From contig JAZRDO010000021.1 in the NCBI GenBank assembly GCA_045660325.1, positions 1 through 39,086 of the forward strand: a stretch of DNA of 39,086 bases. Reading direction: 5' to 3'. The translations under genes and the position numbers were made by a program. This DNA is from SVTX01 sp045660325. Its GTDB lineage: Bacteria; Bacillota; Clostridia; Oscillospirales; CAG-272. The notes under the pieces were generated by a model. That model did not search any database. It was not told the origin of the DNA and saw only the letters and a program-made list of their open reading frames with translations. How positions within the stretch are numbered: the stretch's first letter is position 1; the number at the start of each line of letters is the position of its first letter. Positions 15,004 to 22,518 of this stretch are shown here, piece after piece.

Positions 15004-15315
15004 TTATTCCTCCAGCATTTTTAAAATCGCCTTTTTATTTTTTATTCCGACGGATCTTGTGATCACCTCACCGCCGTCCATCACTACGAGCGTGGGAATG
15101 CTTCTTATCCCAAATTGAACCGCAAGCTCGGGCTCCTCGTCAATATTGATCTTTGCTACCTTGATGTCCTCGTTTTCACTCGCGATATCCTCTACGGCGG
15201 GAGCAATGATCCTGCAATGACTGCAGCGCGGCGCCCAAAAATCGAGAAGAACTCTCTTGTCGGATGCGATGACCTCGGAATTGAAATTGCTTTGACTTAC
15301 GTTAATATATGACAT
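15004..15315 (-). CDS. Thioredoxin with CSHC active site
   Basis: The 103-aa thioredoxin fold protein has LLDFWAPRCSHCR with Cys31 and Cys34, cis-Pro in IRSIPTL, and the usual GGEVITRSVG strand near the C-terminus. The active site is CSHC in place of the near-universal CGPC, and Arg replaces the Trp before the first Cys. These changes should alter redox potential and partner choice. The ATG at 15315 has a perfect AAGGAGG; an upstream in-frame ATG at 15390 lacks one. It is the first gene of the thioredoxin-rhodanese pair. Confidence 0.92.
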   Translation of the reverse strand: MSYINVSQSNFNSEVIASDKRVLLDFWAPRCSHCRIIAPAVEDIASENEDIKVAKINIDEEPELAVQFGIRSIPTLVVMDGGEVITRSVGIKNKKAILKMLEE

Positions 15316-15404
15316 TTTGAAATCCTCCTTGTTTGTTGTTGATATTAGTTTACCACGGTTCTTTCGTTTCTTCCGTGATAAAATCACCAAGGAGCTTCCA
15401 ATTT

Positions 15405-17096
15405 TTATATTTTGATCTCGGGTACGGTCGCCTTGAGCTTTACTACCTTGCGGTCATAGGTAATAATACCGTTCGTCTCATCCTCAACGTCGGTTATCTG
15501 TGTCAAAATTGCGCCCGACAGACCGTTTTTCACGTTAGGAATAACCTGCTCAGAATACAGATCGCGGAGCATTTTCTCAAACTCCTCCACCGTCTTCGCG
15601 CTTCCGTAGCCGTAATTGTTGTCAAGGTTGAATATATGTCCCTCAACCTTGTGAGAATAACCGCCGAATTCGGACAGGAATACGGGCTTTTCTCTCTTTT
15701 TCGGCTTTATCTTAACCTTTTTAAAGTAAATATGCTCACTTTCAACGTCGCTCTTCTTTGGATAGAACCAGCCCGATGCCGAATCTATTATGCGGGACTT
15801 GTCCAGTCGGCGCATAAGCTCATACGCGTCGGACGAGCAAAACTGTCCCCAGCCCTCGTTGAAGATAGTCCACATACAAATCGACGGATGATTATAAAGC
15901 TGACCTACCGTCTTTATCATAGAATCAATAAATGCTTCCCTGCTCTTTTTGTTCGTATGCAGACCTCGGTCGGAGAGGCGCTTCATTCCAACAGTAGGAA
16001 GCGCGGTGTCGCGGATAAATCCGTACCTACCGTTATTGACCATATCCTGAACAACGATCATACCGTACTTGTCGCAATAGTAGTAGAACACCTCGGGCTC
16101 AACCTTTATGTGCTTGCGAAGGGTGTTAAAGCCGAGTCGCTTGGCGGTCATAATATCGTTTTTGTAGCACTCGTCGCTCGCCGCCGTAAAAATTCCGTCG
16201 GGGAAATAACCCTGATCGAGCAAGCCGTTCAAGAATATCGGCTCTCTGTTAAGGCAAATTCTCGGCACACCGTTTATTTTTTTTGTTGACATCTCGCGCA
16301 GGGCGAAATAGGACTCAAACGTATCACGGCCACACTGCGCCTTAAATTCATACAAATTCGGCTCATCGGGTGTCCAAAGCTTGATATTTTCGGGCTTAAT
16401 AATAGCAACGCCGCCCGTAAATTCAACCGTTCTTTGAGCTCCGCCGTCAAGGTAGGTTACAACACCCTCGTCGCAGCCGTCAAATTTAATTCTCGCTGTG
16501 TCGAGCGTGGTGTCGATCTTAATACCTCTTACGTATTTTTCGGGAACGCTCTCAAGCCATACGCTCTGCCAGATACCCGAGACGGGCGTGTACCACATGC
16601 CGCCGCGCTTGTTCGTCTGCTTGCCGTAAGGAAGGATCGAATTGTCAAGGTCGTCGGACACGTGAAGCTCAAGCTCGTTTTTCCCGTCGCAAAGACAGTC
16701 CGTAATATCAAACTCAAAGCTGTTATATCCACCAATGTTTGAGCCGACGCGCTTGCCGTTTATAAAGCACTCGCAAGTCTGGTCAACAGCGCCAAAGTGA
16801 AGGATCACGCGAGCTATATTGAATCCCTTTGGAAGTGTAAAGGCCTTTCTGTAAACGTATCGGGGCGCGCGGTCAAGCACACGACCTATGCCCGAAAGCA
16901 CGCTCTCGGGTGGGAACGGAACGCAAATTTCGTATTTTTCACCCGCAAATTCAAGCTCCCACGCGCCGTCAAGAGAAATAAAGGATTCTCTTTTAAGCTG
17001 GGGGCGGGGGTATTCGCGAAACGGAGCTTCGCCACCGAGAACTCTCTCGCCCTCGGGTGTATATAATTGCATTGTTTTGATCTCTTTATTTGCCAT
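15405..17096 (-). CDS. Glycoside hydrolase family 2 enzyme
   Basis: The 563-aa enzyme has the GH2 order: a sugar-binding jelly roll (about 1-190, with WELEFAGEKYEICVPFPPES and MWYTPVSGIWQSVWLE), an immunoglobulin-like domain (about 190-270) and a TIM barrel. The acid/base is Glu414 in IFNEGWGQ and the nucleophile Glu476 in FLSEFGGYS. Family members are beta-galactosidases, beta-glucuronidases and beta-mannosidases; specificity is open. There is no signal peptide, so it acts in the cytoplasm on imported oligosaccharides. The ATG at 17096 overlaps the upstream gene by 11 bp and is preceded by TTGGAGAAAATTAAAA. It lacks the C-terminal domains of long LacZ forms. Confidence 0.9.
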   Translation of the reverse strand: MANKEIKTMQLYTPEGERVLGGEAPFREYPRPQLKRESFISLDGAWELEFAGEKYEICVPFPPESVLSGIGRVLDRAPRYVYRKAFTLPKGFNIARVILHFGAVDQTCECFINGKRVGSNIGGYNSFEFDITDCLCDGKNELELHVSDDLDNSILPYGKQTNKRGGMWYTPVSGIWQSVWLESVPEKYVRGIKIDTTLDTARIKFDGCDEGVVTYLDGGAQRTVEFTGGVAIIKPENIKLWTPDEPNLYEFKAQCGRDTFESYFALREMSTKKINGVPRICLNREPIFLNGLLDQGYFPDGIFTAASDECYKNDIMTAKRLGFNTLRKHIKVEPEVFYYYCDKYGMIVVQDMVNNGRYGFIRDTALPTVGMKRLSDRGLHTNKKSREAFIDSMIKTVGQLYNHPSICMWTIFNEGWGQFCSSDAYELMRRLDKSRIIDSASGWFYPKKSDVESEHIYFKKVKIKPKKREKPVFLSEFGGYSHKVEGHIFNLDNNYGYGSAKTVEEFEKMLRDLYSEQVIPNVKNGLSGAILTQITDVEDETNGIITYDRKVVKLKATVPEIKI

Positions 17097-17610
17097 TTTT
17101 AATTTTCTCCAAATAGTCGTTGTGAATAACTCTGTACGCGGGGCGGTATGCCGCGCGAAATGAATCGGTGTGATGTATCGCGGGATATCCGAGGGACTTC
17201 CACTCTTCCGCCGCGCGATCAAATTCGTCAAGCGAGAATCCAAGCTCTCCCGCCGCTATAAGCTCCCGTACAACGAAAATCTTTGCCTCAATTTCAGCCC
17301 TTGTGTCAGGCTCTTTTCTTGCCGACAACAAAAACATATCCGCAAGAGCGTCGACAGTAAGCTTCTCTCCGATGCAGGAAAGATGAACTCTGCTGTAATT
17401 TCCGTCAAGCGCGTCGATCTTCGGATCGCTCGGAGTCATATTTTCATATTCGTAACGAATATAGTTAAGAACTCGCTCGCGGTCGGACACCATGTGCTCG
17501 CATCCGCACGCGCTCTGAAATATGAATTTGAAAATATCCTGTATTTCAAGACGCGGATAATCTCTGCAATGACCGAGAATCGCCGCGCGCGTTCTCTCAG
17601 TTTTCTCCAT
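17086..17610 (-). CDS. Conserved protein of unknown function, coupled to GH2
   Basis: The 174-aa protein is predicted soluble and mostly helical, with no signal peptide. Visible landmarks are RAAILGHCRDYPRLEIQDIFKF, FQSACGCEHMVSDRERVLNYI, and a charged C-terminus ending in YRVIHNDYLEKIKNGK. The CGCEH cluster could bind metal. I do not recognise a named domain. It has GAGGAGGG before the ATG and its own promoter, and its end overlaps the GH2 start by 11 bp, so the two are made together. A role in carbohydrate use is inferred from this coupling only. Confidence 0.75.
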   Translation of the reverse strand: MEKTERTRAAILGHCRDYPRLEIQDIFKFIFQSACGCEHMVSDRERVLNYIRYEYENMTPSDPKIDALDGNYSRVHLSCIGEKLTVDALADMFLLSARKEPDTRAEIEAKIFVVRELIAAGELGFSLDEFDRAAEEWKSLGYPAIHHTDSFRAAYRPAYRVIHNDYLEKIKNGK

Positions 17611-17639
17611 AGCGCCCTCCTCAATTAAATTCTATATAT

Positions 17640-17668
17640 AGTATAACACGAAAATATGAAATTTGCAA
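17640..17668 (-). promoter_or_regulatory. Promoter of the GH2 operon
   Basis: On the minus strand TTGCAA (17663-17668) and TATACT (17640-17645) are 17 bp apart, 30 bp before the first gene. Confidence 0.75.
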
Positions 17669-17679
17669 GATGAAAGAAA

Positions 17680-17876
17680 AAACGGATAGCCGAATAGCTA
17701 CATAAGGATTTGTAGGGGTCGACGTCCTCGGCGACCCGCCCAATATTATCGTTATTAAGTCAAAGCTTTACGGACTCAAACCTAGCTTTGCTTACCTTCG
17801 GTAAGACAAAGTGCGAGCAAGCTCGCCGCGTGTCGCTTCGCGACCGTGGGTTCTCGCACCTTTTATCCCTGTCAAA
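17680..17876. repeat. Interspersed repeats downstream of tRNA-Trp
   Basis: Two kinds of sequence are seen. At 17712-17738 lies GTAGGGGTCGACG...CGGCGACCC, a short palindromic-type repeat. From 17763 to 17868, read on the minus strand, is a unit that opens with GAACCCACGG, contains GTCGCGAAGCGAC, GCGAGCTTGCTCGC and CTTACCGAAGGTAAG hairpins, and ends in AGGTTTGAGTCC, a near copy of the T-arm of the tRNA-Trp gene just upstream on that strand. The build matches the units behind tRNA-Ser. A decayed copy of the tRNA-Trp terminator sequence (ACGGATAGCC) lies at 17684. Confidence 0.65.
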
Positions 17877-17914
17877 ATAAAAATAGCGGATAGCCTGATG
17901 GCTATCCGCTATTT
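17877..17914 (-). terminator. tRNA-Trp terminator
   Basis: AAAATAGCGGATAGCC/GGCTATCCGCTATTTT perfect stem with a TGAT loop lies directly at the tRNA 3' end. Confidence 0.9.
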
Positions 17915-17990
17915 TGGCAGGGGCAGAAGGACTCGAACCCACGACACCCAGTTTTGGAGACTGGTGTTCTACCGACTGAACTATACCCCT
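17915..17990 (-). tRNA. tRNA-Trp (CCA)
   Basis: The 76-nt class I tRNA has an encoded CCA. The acceptor AGGGGTA pairs with TGCCCCT (one wobble), the anticodon arm CCAGT/CTCCAAA/ACTGG gives anticodon CCA, and the T-arm is GTGGG/TTCGAGT/CCTTC. The T-stem pairs are imperfect, as written. Confidence 0.92.
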
Positions 17991-18074
17991 AAATGTACAA
18001 CATTGGTATTATATCACATAATTTTATATTTTGCAATAGCTTTTTAAAAAAATTTTTGGCTTTTTTACTCCCAA

Positions 18075-18103
18075 TTGACTTTTCCCTCCCTCTATGCTAT
18101 AAT
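18075..18103 (+). promoter_or_regulatory. Promoter of the FliB-like gene
   Basis: TTGACT (18075-18080) and TATAAT (18098-18103), 17 bp apart. Confidence 0.78.
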
Positions 18104-18133
18104 AAACCCACAAAAACTTTTAAAGGAACAAAT

Positions 18134-19021
18134 ATGAAGCTTTACGCCCCGAAATACTACGCGGATTTTAAATGTATTGCAGACAAATGCACCCACAGCT
18201 GCTGCATCGGCTGGGAAATAGACATTGATCCTGACACACAAAATAAATATAATGAGCTGACCGATGGCTATGGCGAAGTCATAAAGGAGAGCATTTCTAC
18301 AGAAGGCGCGCCCCATTTCAAGCTTGGCAGCTGCGACCGCTGTCCCCACCTCAACGAGCATGGACTTTGTAAAATCATCCTGAACGTCGGCGAGGACTAC
18401 CTTTGCGATATTTGTCGCGAGCATCCGAGATTTTATAATTTCACTCAAATAGCCGAGGTTGGTATCGGTATGTCCTGCGAGGAGGCGGCAAGAATTATTC
18501 TTTCCTCCCCCGATTATGCGACAATGGAGTGTGTCGGTAATATGGATGCCGAGGCGGACGGAATTGATTTTGACGGACGCGGGCATCGAGAAAAAATATA
18601 CGAAATATTGCAAGATACGGCACTGAGCTACACGGACAGACTGAGTCGTATCTACTCCGAATACGGAATAGAGATATACGATAATTCTCTGTACGCGGAA
18701 ATTCTTGACTCCCTTGAATATCTTGATGCCAACCAAAAAAAGCTATTTATGAATTGCTCCTCAGAATCAAGGGCTCACGGCAAGGATGAGTACCTTGAAA
18801 GATTCTTAGCTTATTTTATCTTCCGCCACTGCACCGAAGCAGAAGATATTGATAATTTCTGCGAACGACTTGCGTTTTGTCTGTTTTGCGAGCGACTTTT
18901 CTCCTCGCTTATCTGCTCCGAATCGGCAGAATCGTTACAGGAGCTTATAGCTTTGGCGCGAATCATCTCGGAAGAGATCGAATACTCCGACGACAACACG
19001 TACGCCTTAACGTACATATAA
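18134..19021 (+). CDS. FliB-like (flagellin lysine-N-methylase family) protein
   Basis: The 295-aa protein begins MKLYAPKYYADFKCIADKCT and has the FliB Cys layout: Cys14, Cys19, Cys23, Cys24, then CDRCPHLNEHGLCK and LCDICREHPRF, a likely metal or cluster site related to YkgJ proteins. FliB methylates flagellin lysines in Salmonella. No flagellar gene is near, and Clostridia keep several FliB-like copies outside flagellar loci, so the substrate here may be another protein. The ATG at 18134 has AAAGGA upstream; the longer reading would start inside the promoter region. Confidence 0.82.
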   Translation: MKLYAPKYYADFKCIADKCTHSCCIGWEIDIDPDTQNKYNELTDGYGEVIKESISTEGAPHFKLGSCDRCPHLNEHGLCKIILNVGEDYLCDICREHPRFYNFTQIAEVGIGMSCEEAARIILSSPDYATMECVGNMDAEADGIDFDGRGHREKIYEILQDTALSYTDRLSRIYSEYGIEIYDNSLYAEILDSLEYLDANQKKLFMNCSSESRAHGKDEYLERFLAYFIFRHCTEAEDIDNFCERLAFCLFCERLFSSLICSESAESLQELIALARIISEEIEYSDDNTYALTYI

Positions 19022-19034
19022 AAAACGGATAGCC

Positions 19035-19242
19035 TTTAGCGTGTTATCCTTAACGGAGAACACGCTAAAACTAAGTTTGCCCTTTGGGCAAGTGAAGTTA
19101 TCTTCGATAGTGAAGTTCACTTCGTGAGTGAAGTTTCGCCTGACGGCGAAGTTCAGGGCAAACTTAACTTCACTGCGAGCGCAAGCTACGCAACTTCACT
19201 GTGCATAGCACAACTTCACTTTCGCGACAGCGAAAACTTCAC
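19035..19242. repeat. Array of small hairpins separated by AGTGAAGTT
   Basis: A first perfect hairpin pairs 19035-19045 with 19059-19069 (TTTAGCGTGTT). A larger inverted repeat pairs 19073-19083 with 19155-19165 (AAGTTTGCCCT). Inside it, AGTGAAGTT occurs at 19091, 19109 and 19127, each followed by a mini-hairpin. After it the complement AACTTCACT occurs at 19166, 19192 and 19212, again alternating with hairpins such as GTGCATAGCAC and TTTCGCGACAGCGAAA. Forward spacers can pair with reverse spacers, giving a branched cruciform. No ORF explains it. Confidence 0.8.
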
Positions 19243-19247
19243 CAACA

Positions 19248-19289
19248 TAAAAAGAGAGAGCATTACGGATCAAACCGTTTTGTTCTCTC
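19248..19289. terminator. Bidirectional terminator after the hairpin array
   Basis: AAAAAGAGAGA/TCTCTCTTTTT outer stem with an inner ACGG/CCGT pairing. The remaining stretch to 19379 holds only a TTGGCTTAGCCAA palindrome (19307-19319). Confidence 0.7.
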
Positions 19290-19379
19290 TTTTTGTTTGT
19301 AATATGGATTTGGCTTAGCCAATTTGCGGTTGACCTGTAAAATTCGATGCTCACACTTAGCGGAGCTTTCAAATTTTTA

Positions 19380-19523
19380 TTATCTTTCCTTATAATAGTT
19401 GCAGCACTTGCCCCAATCGGGAGTAACAGCCTTATCATAAAGATCGCAGGTGGTGCATCCGCAGTACCAAACACCTCCACGCTGGAATAAATGTACACAT
19501 CTTGTGCAATATACGGTTGCCAT
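19380..19523 (-). CDS. Small Cys-rich zinc-ribbon-like protein
   Basis: The 47-aa protein has seven cysteines: Cys6 and Cys9 (CTRC), Cys21, Cys23, Cys26 (CGCTTC), and Cys40-Cys41. This fits one or two zinc knuckles. The ATG at 19523 is set by AGGAG seven bases upstream; a longer reading lacks a ribosome site. It lies 38 bp after a membrane-protein gene on the same strand. Function is unknown; such mini-ribbons often bind nucleic acid or a partner protein. Confidence 0.72.
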   Translation of the reverse strand: MATVYCTRCVHLFQRGGVWYCGCTTCDLYDKAVTPDWGKCCNYYKER

Positions 19524-19561
19524 ATGTATTCTCCTTTCGTTCTTTATATTAATTTTAATAA

Positions 19562-20245
19562 TTATCTGAAATCCGCAAGGGATCCGTTGCCGATACCCCT
19601 GATTATAAGCTCGTAGCATTCCTTTGCTCTCGTCGCATCGGCGAGCCTTACGCTATCATGCCACTTTTGGTCACTTTTGTTGCTTCCCATCTCGGACATG
19701 AGCGCATCGATCTTATCCTTGCGCTTTTTGTTTCTCACAAGCGTTATAATAAGCGTTACAATAAATGCCGCCCCAAGCTCAAACTGTATAGCACCGAACG
19801 TCATATAGTCACCCGTGATAAAGTTGAGCGCAAGGCACACTGCAAAAAGCACCGCCGAAATTATCATAATTATAGTTAATATTTTTGAGGTCTTATCCTT
19901 TTTATTTGCCTTAAGAGTTGCAATCTCGCGCTTTATTTCGGCAACTCTTTGCTTGGAGGGCGTCTTTGAATTGCTCTCATCCTTAGCATCGTCGGAAATA
20001 AGCTTTTTTATTTTTTCAAGCGCGACAAGGATTTCGGATCGAATTTGCTTATTGGATTTGCAGTAGCTCTCAAGCTTTGATGCCGCATTACCGTATTCGT
20101 TTTGCGCGGGCATATTATCAATATTCTTATGCCACTTGCTTCGCGCGCTCAAGCATTTAGATGCAAGATAATACGCTTCATACGCCGTAGGGCTAAGCTC
20201 GCCCGAAATTTTTGTACACTCGTTATAGATCTGATCCTTTGTCAT
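19562..20245 (-). CDS. Two-TM membrane protein with N-terminal helical domain, unknown
   Basis: The 227-aa protein has a soluble helical region (1-100), a basic coiled-coil-like segment (about 98-120, RVAEIKREIATLKANKKDK), two membrane helices (about 122-142 and 150-170) and a cytoplasmic C-terminal part (about 175-227). GGAGG precedes the ATG. No named domain is recognised. It precedes the zinc-ribbon gene and probably shares its transcript. Confidence 0.72.
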   Translation of the reverse strand: MTKDQIYNECTKISGELSPTAYEAYYLASKCLSARSKWHKNIDNMPAQNEYGNAASKLESYCKSNKQIRSEILVALEKIKKLISDDAKDESNSKTPSKQRVAEIKREIATLKANKKDKTSKILTIIMIISAVLFAVCLALNFITGDYMTFGAIQFELGAAFIVTLIITLVRNKKRKDKIDALMSEMGSNKSDQKWHDSVRLADATRAKECYELIIRGIGNGSLADFR

Positions 20246-20313
20246 ATATCCGCCTCCGTATTTTTATATTTATAGGTTACCGTTAAATAATGTTACGCGA
20301 TAATAAACGGGCA

Positions 20314-21144
20314 TTATTCTATCAAGGAAATAAAATTAAGATAAACACCGTCCGCCCCCATTGCTACGGCATCCTCAACTTCTTCCGTGCTCGTGGGAGT
20401 GAAAACAAATATCTTCTTCGTTTTCTTTACCTCGGGAAGCCCTGAACGGATATCGTTATCCGTATAAGTGGGCAGCGCAAAGCCCCATATCCTTTCGTCG
20501 CCGAAATATTCCAGCATCTGATCCACCGTATAATATACCTTGTAATGTGAAAACAAATACCTGTCAAACGAGGTTTCTTCCTTTACGATATCCCACATTT
20601 CCCTCGAAAATATCTCGGGTATGATGTTTTTTGAAATATCAATATTATAAACCGACTCCAGCTCCTCAAGTCTTTTGAGCACAGCTGAATCGCCCTCCGT
20701 AGAGTCCATTTTCGCATCGATAACGAAGCACACGTCGGGATGCTTTTTTATAGTCTCGATCAGCCATTCCTCATTAGCGGGGGTAAAGCCGTTGTCAAGG
20801 CGAAGCTCTTTGAATTCATCATACGTGATACCGTACGGATCCTCCGTATCAATATGCTCCCAGGCGTGCGTGGCAATGATCCTGCCGTCAGAGGAGAGTC
20901 GAAGGTCATATTCAAAATAGCGGAAGCCCATACCGTAGTAATATTCAAACGTCTCCTGCGCATTGAGGTGTGTCAGCCCTTCGTACCCGCCGCCCGCATG
21001 GAGTATAACGATAAGCTCATCCTCGGTCTTCGGCTCGGCATCCTCGGTCTTCGGCTCAGCATCCACGGCGGGTGCAGAGCATCCAACGAGCGCCGCAGCA
21101 AGAAGGATAAGCAGCGCAGCCGTTATCTTTTTTATCATTTTCAT
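20314..21144 (-). CDS. Glycerophosphodiester phosphodiesterase-like lipoprotein
   Basis: The 276-aa lipoprotein (lipobox LVGC, Cys22) has a GDPD-type TIM barrel. Landmarks are HAGGG (His49), NAQETFEYYYGMGFRYFEYDL (Glu64, Glu78, Asp80), DGRIIATHAWE (His93), VIDAK and a final ADGVYLNF. GDPDs cut deacylated phospholipids to glycerol-3-phosphate and an alcohol. The linker contains a 7-residue tandem repeat (EPKTEDA twice) made by a 21-bp DNA duplication (21018-21059). The start ATG overlaps the upstream stop as ATGA, with AAGGA before it. Confidence 0.83.
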   Translation of the reverse strand: MKMIKKITAALLILLAAALVGCSAPAVDAEPKTEDAEPKTEDELIVILHAGGGYEGLTHLNAQETFEYYYGMGFRYFEYDLRLSSDGRIIATHAWEHIDTEDPYGITYDEFKELRLDNGFTPANEEWLIETIKKHPDVCFVIDAKMDSTEGDSAVLKRLEELESVYNIDISKNIIPEIFSREMWDIVKEETSFDRYLFSHYKVYYTVDQMLEYFGDERIWGFALPTYTDNDIRSGLPEVKKTKKIFVFTPTSTEEVEDAVAMGADGVYLNFISLIE

Positions 21145-21866
21145 TTTAAATCCTTATGAGTCTTCTCCAAAGCAAATCTCCTCGGCAAAAGGCTTACCGC
21201 AAGGAGCGCCTGCGAGGGCAGATAAAACGCCCAACAAAGGTCAAATCCGGGATAGATTATTTTGTAAATAACCGACTCGGGCGAGATTTTGATATAGTTC
21301 TTAATAAACGTAAATCCAATTACCGTATCGCAAAGAATGAAAAGCAAAAGACCTATCGCGAACACGGGATTCTTTTTAAAGGAGATAAACGCGAATATTG
21401 CATTCAATATCAGATTCGCGTAATAAAACATTGAAACGAGCGCGACCTTATCACACGCCTCGCCAAGCACGATCACGGTTACGATGAGAACAACGACCGA
21501 AAGCACGGCTCTGATGATAAGATGAATGTTTCGGCGCAATTTGTTTTCGTCCTCAAAATACAATCTTAAAAAGTACGCGATCTGCACCACCGAGAAGAAA
21601 AGCATACCGTTAAACTGCTCTATCTCGGTAAGATATACGAGAAAATAGTCCGCTCCGACCGTGCCAATAAGCGCGATCTGAGTAAAGAGATATGAGAACG
21701 ACTTTTCTGCGAACATAATGCAGAAAAGGCACGCGAAAATAACCGCCGTATAGCGAAGATTTATCTGTGTTTTGTCCTGATGCGCCTGCAAAAGATAGCC
21801 AAGCACGGCTTCAATTGTAAGAAACACGGACGAAAAAATAAGCAAAAGCTTTTTATTTTTGATCAT
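21141..21866 (-). CDS. YhhN/TMEM86-like membrane protein (possible lysoplasmalogenase)
   Basis: The 241-aa protein has about eight membrane helices. It carries YhhN-family landmarks: the acidic residue in TVGADYFLVY (about residue 73) and the second one in GLLLFILCDTVIGF (about 180), with QFNGMLFFSVVQIAYFLRLYF between. Human TMEM86 members are lysoplasmalogenases that split the vinyl-ether bond. It is translationally coupled to the GDPD gene, which supports a lipid-degradation role. Sequence similarity is modest by eye, so the family call is tentative. Confidence 0.62.
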   Translation of the reverse strand: MIKNKKLLLIFSSVFLTIEAVLGYLLQAHQDKTQINLRYTAVIFACLFCIMFAEKSFSYLFTQIALIGTVGADYFLVYLTEIEQFNGMLFFSVVQIAYFLRLYFEDENKLRRNIHLIIRAVLSVVVLIVTVIVLGEACDKVALVSMFYYANLILNAIFAFISFKKNPVFAIGLLLFILCDTVIGFTFIKNYIKISPESVIYKIIYPGFDLCWAFYLPSQALLAVSLLPRRFALEKTHKDLK

Positions 21867-21895
21867 AATTTTTCCTCAATTTTGTTCTTAAACCT

Positions 21896-21924
21896 ATTCT
21901 AACACATTTTTAGAAGTTTTGCAA
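21896..21924 (-). promoter_or_regulatory. Promoter of the YhhN-GDPD operon
   Basis: On the minus strand TTGCAA (21919-21924) and TAGAAT (21896-21901), 17 bp apart. Confidence 0.7.
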
Positions 21925-21950
21925 GAAATTTTTGAAAATTCCCCGCTCCT

Positions 21951-21989
21951 CCCCCCTCTTGCATATTTTTCGCGTTTATGATATAATAA
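21951..21989 (+). promoter_or_regulatory. Promoter of the lipoprotein pair, 39-bp duplicated segment
   Basis: TTGCAT (21959-21964) and TATAAT (21982-21987) with 17-bp spacing lie in a 39-bp segment that recurs base for base at 23718-23756. Confidence 0.8.
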
Positions 21990-22025
21990 AAAAGAAGAGC
22001 GCCTTATTATTTTAAGGAGGAAACA

Positions 22026-22490
22026 ATGAAAAAATTATTTATCACAATTCTTCTTATATTATTCGTTTTTTCTTTGGTTGGATGTGATATTGAGCCTATT
22101 TTTCACACCTACGGCGATACCGTTCACGACGCGGTAAAGGAATTCTACGACGACTACGAAATATTGGAGCTTGTACATATTAAGATAAACAAACGTCAGT
22201 CAGCCAAAAATCTTTGCATAGTTGACGACAAATCGGGCGGCTTTGATATCGTTTGCATATCCTACGTGCCTGATGAAAATAATGCAAATAACATCATTAC
22301 AATTCAAAATTTACTCGTTGACAACACCGAAATCGGAAAAACATATTCAACCAAGGAGTCTTTTGAAGGCTTGACTGTTGAATTTTTAATATGCGAAAAA
22401 TCCGATATACCCGACTCTGCCCTGCAAAAAGAAAAATTCAAATTTAACGGAAAAGCGCTATATTTGTGCATCACAAATATAGAACAGTAA
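22026..22490 (+). CDS. Small lipoprotein, unknown function
   Basis: The 154-aa protein has a signal peptide with lipobox LVGC (Cys20) and a beta-rich mature part with no recognised domain. AAGGAGG precedes the ATG. It is followed 28 bp later by a second lipoprotein gene in the same direction, so both are probably one transcript. Confidence 0.72.
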   Translation: MKKLFITILLILFVFSLVGCDIEPIFHTYGDTVHDAVKEFYDDYEILELVHIKINKRQSAKNLCIVDDKSGGFDIVCISYVPDENNANNIITIQNLLVDNTEIGKTYSTKESFEGLTVEFLICEKSDIPDSALQKEKFKFNGKALYLCITNIEQ

Positions 22491-22518
22491 AGCATCACCA
22501 CAGAAAGGCGGTGTACCT

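Noticed and set aside
15377..15389. Crp/Fnr site (GTGATAAAATCAC) before thioredoxin
   Set aside because: The half-sites are three bases apart rather than four to six, and no independent support links it to the regulator at 13959.
15333..16289. 318-codon plus-strand frame opposite the GH2 gene
   Set aside because: Opposite strand encodes an intact GH2 enzyme with both catalytic Glu; the plus frame has no known motif and no proper start signal.
19073..19242. CRISPR array
   Set aside because: The repeats are only 9 bp, change orientation half way, and the intervening parts are self-complementary hairpins rather than unique spacers; no cas gene is near.
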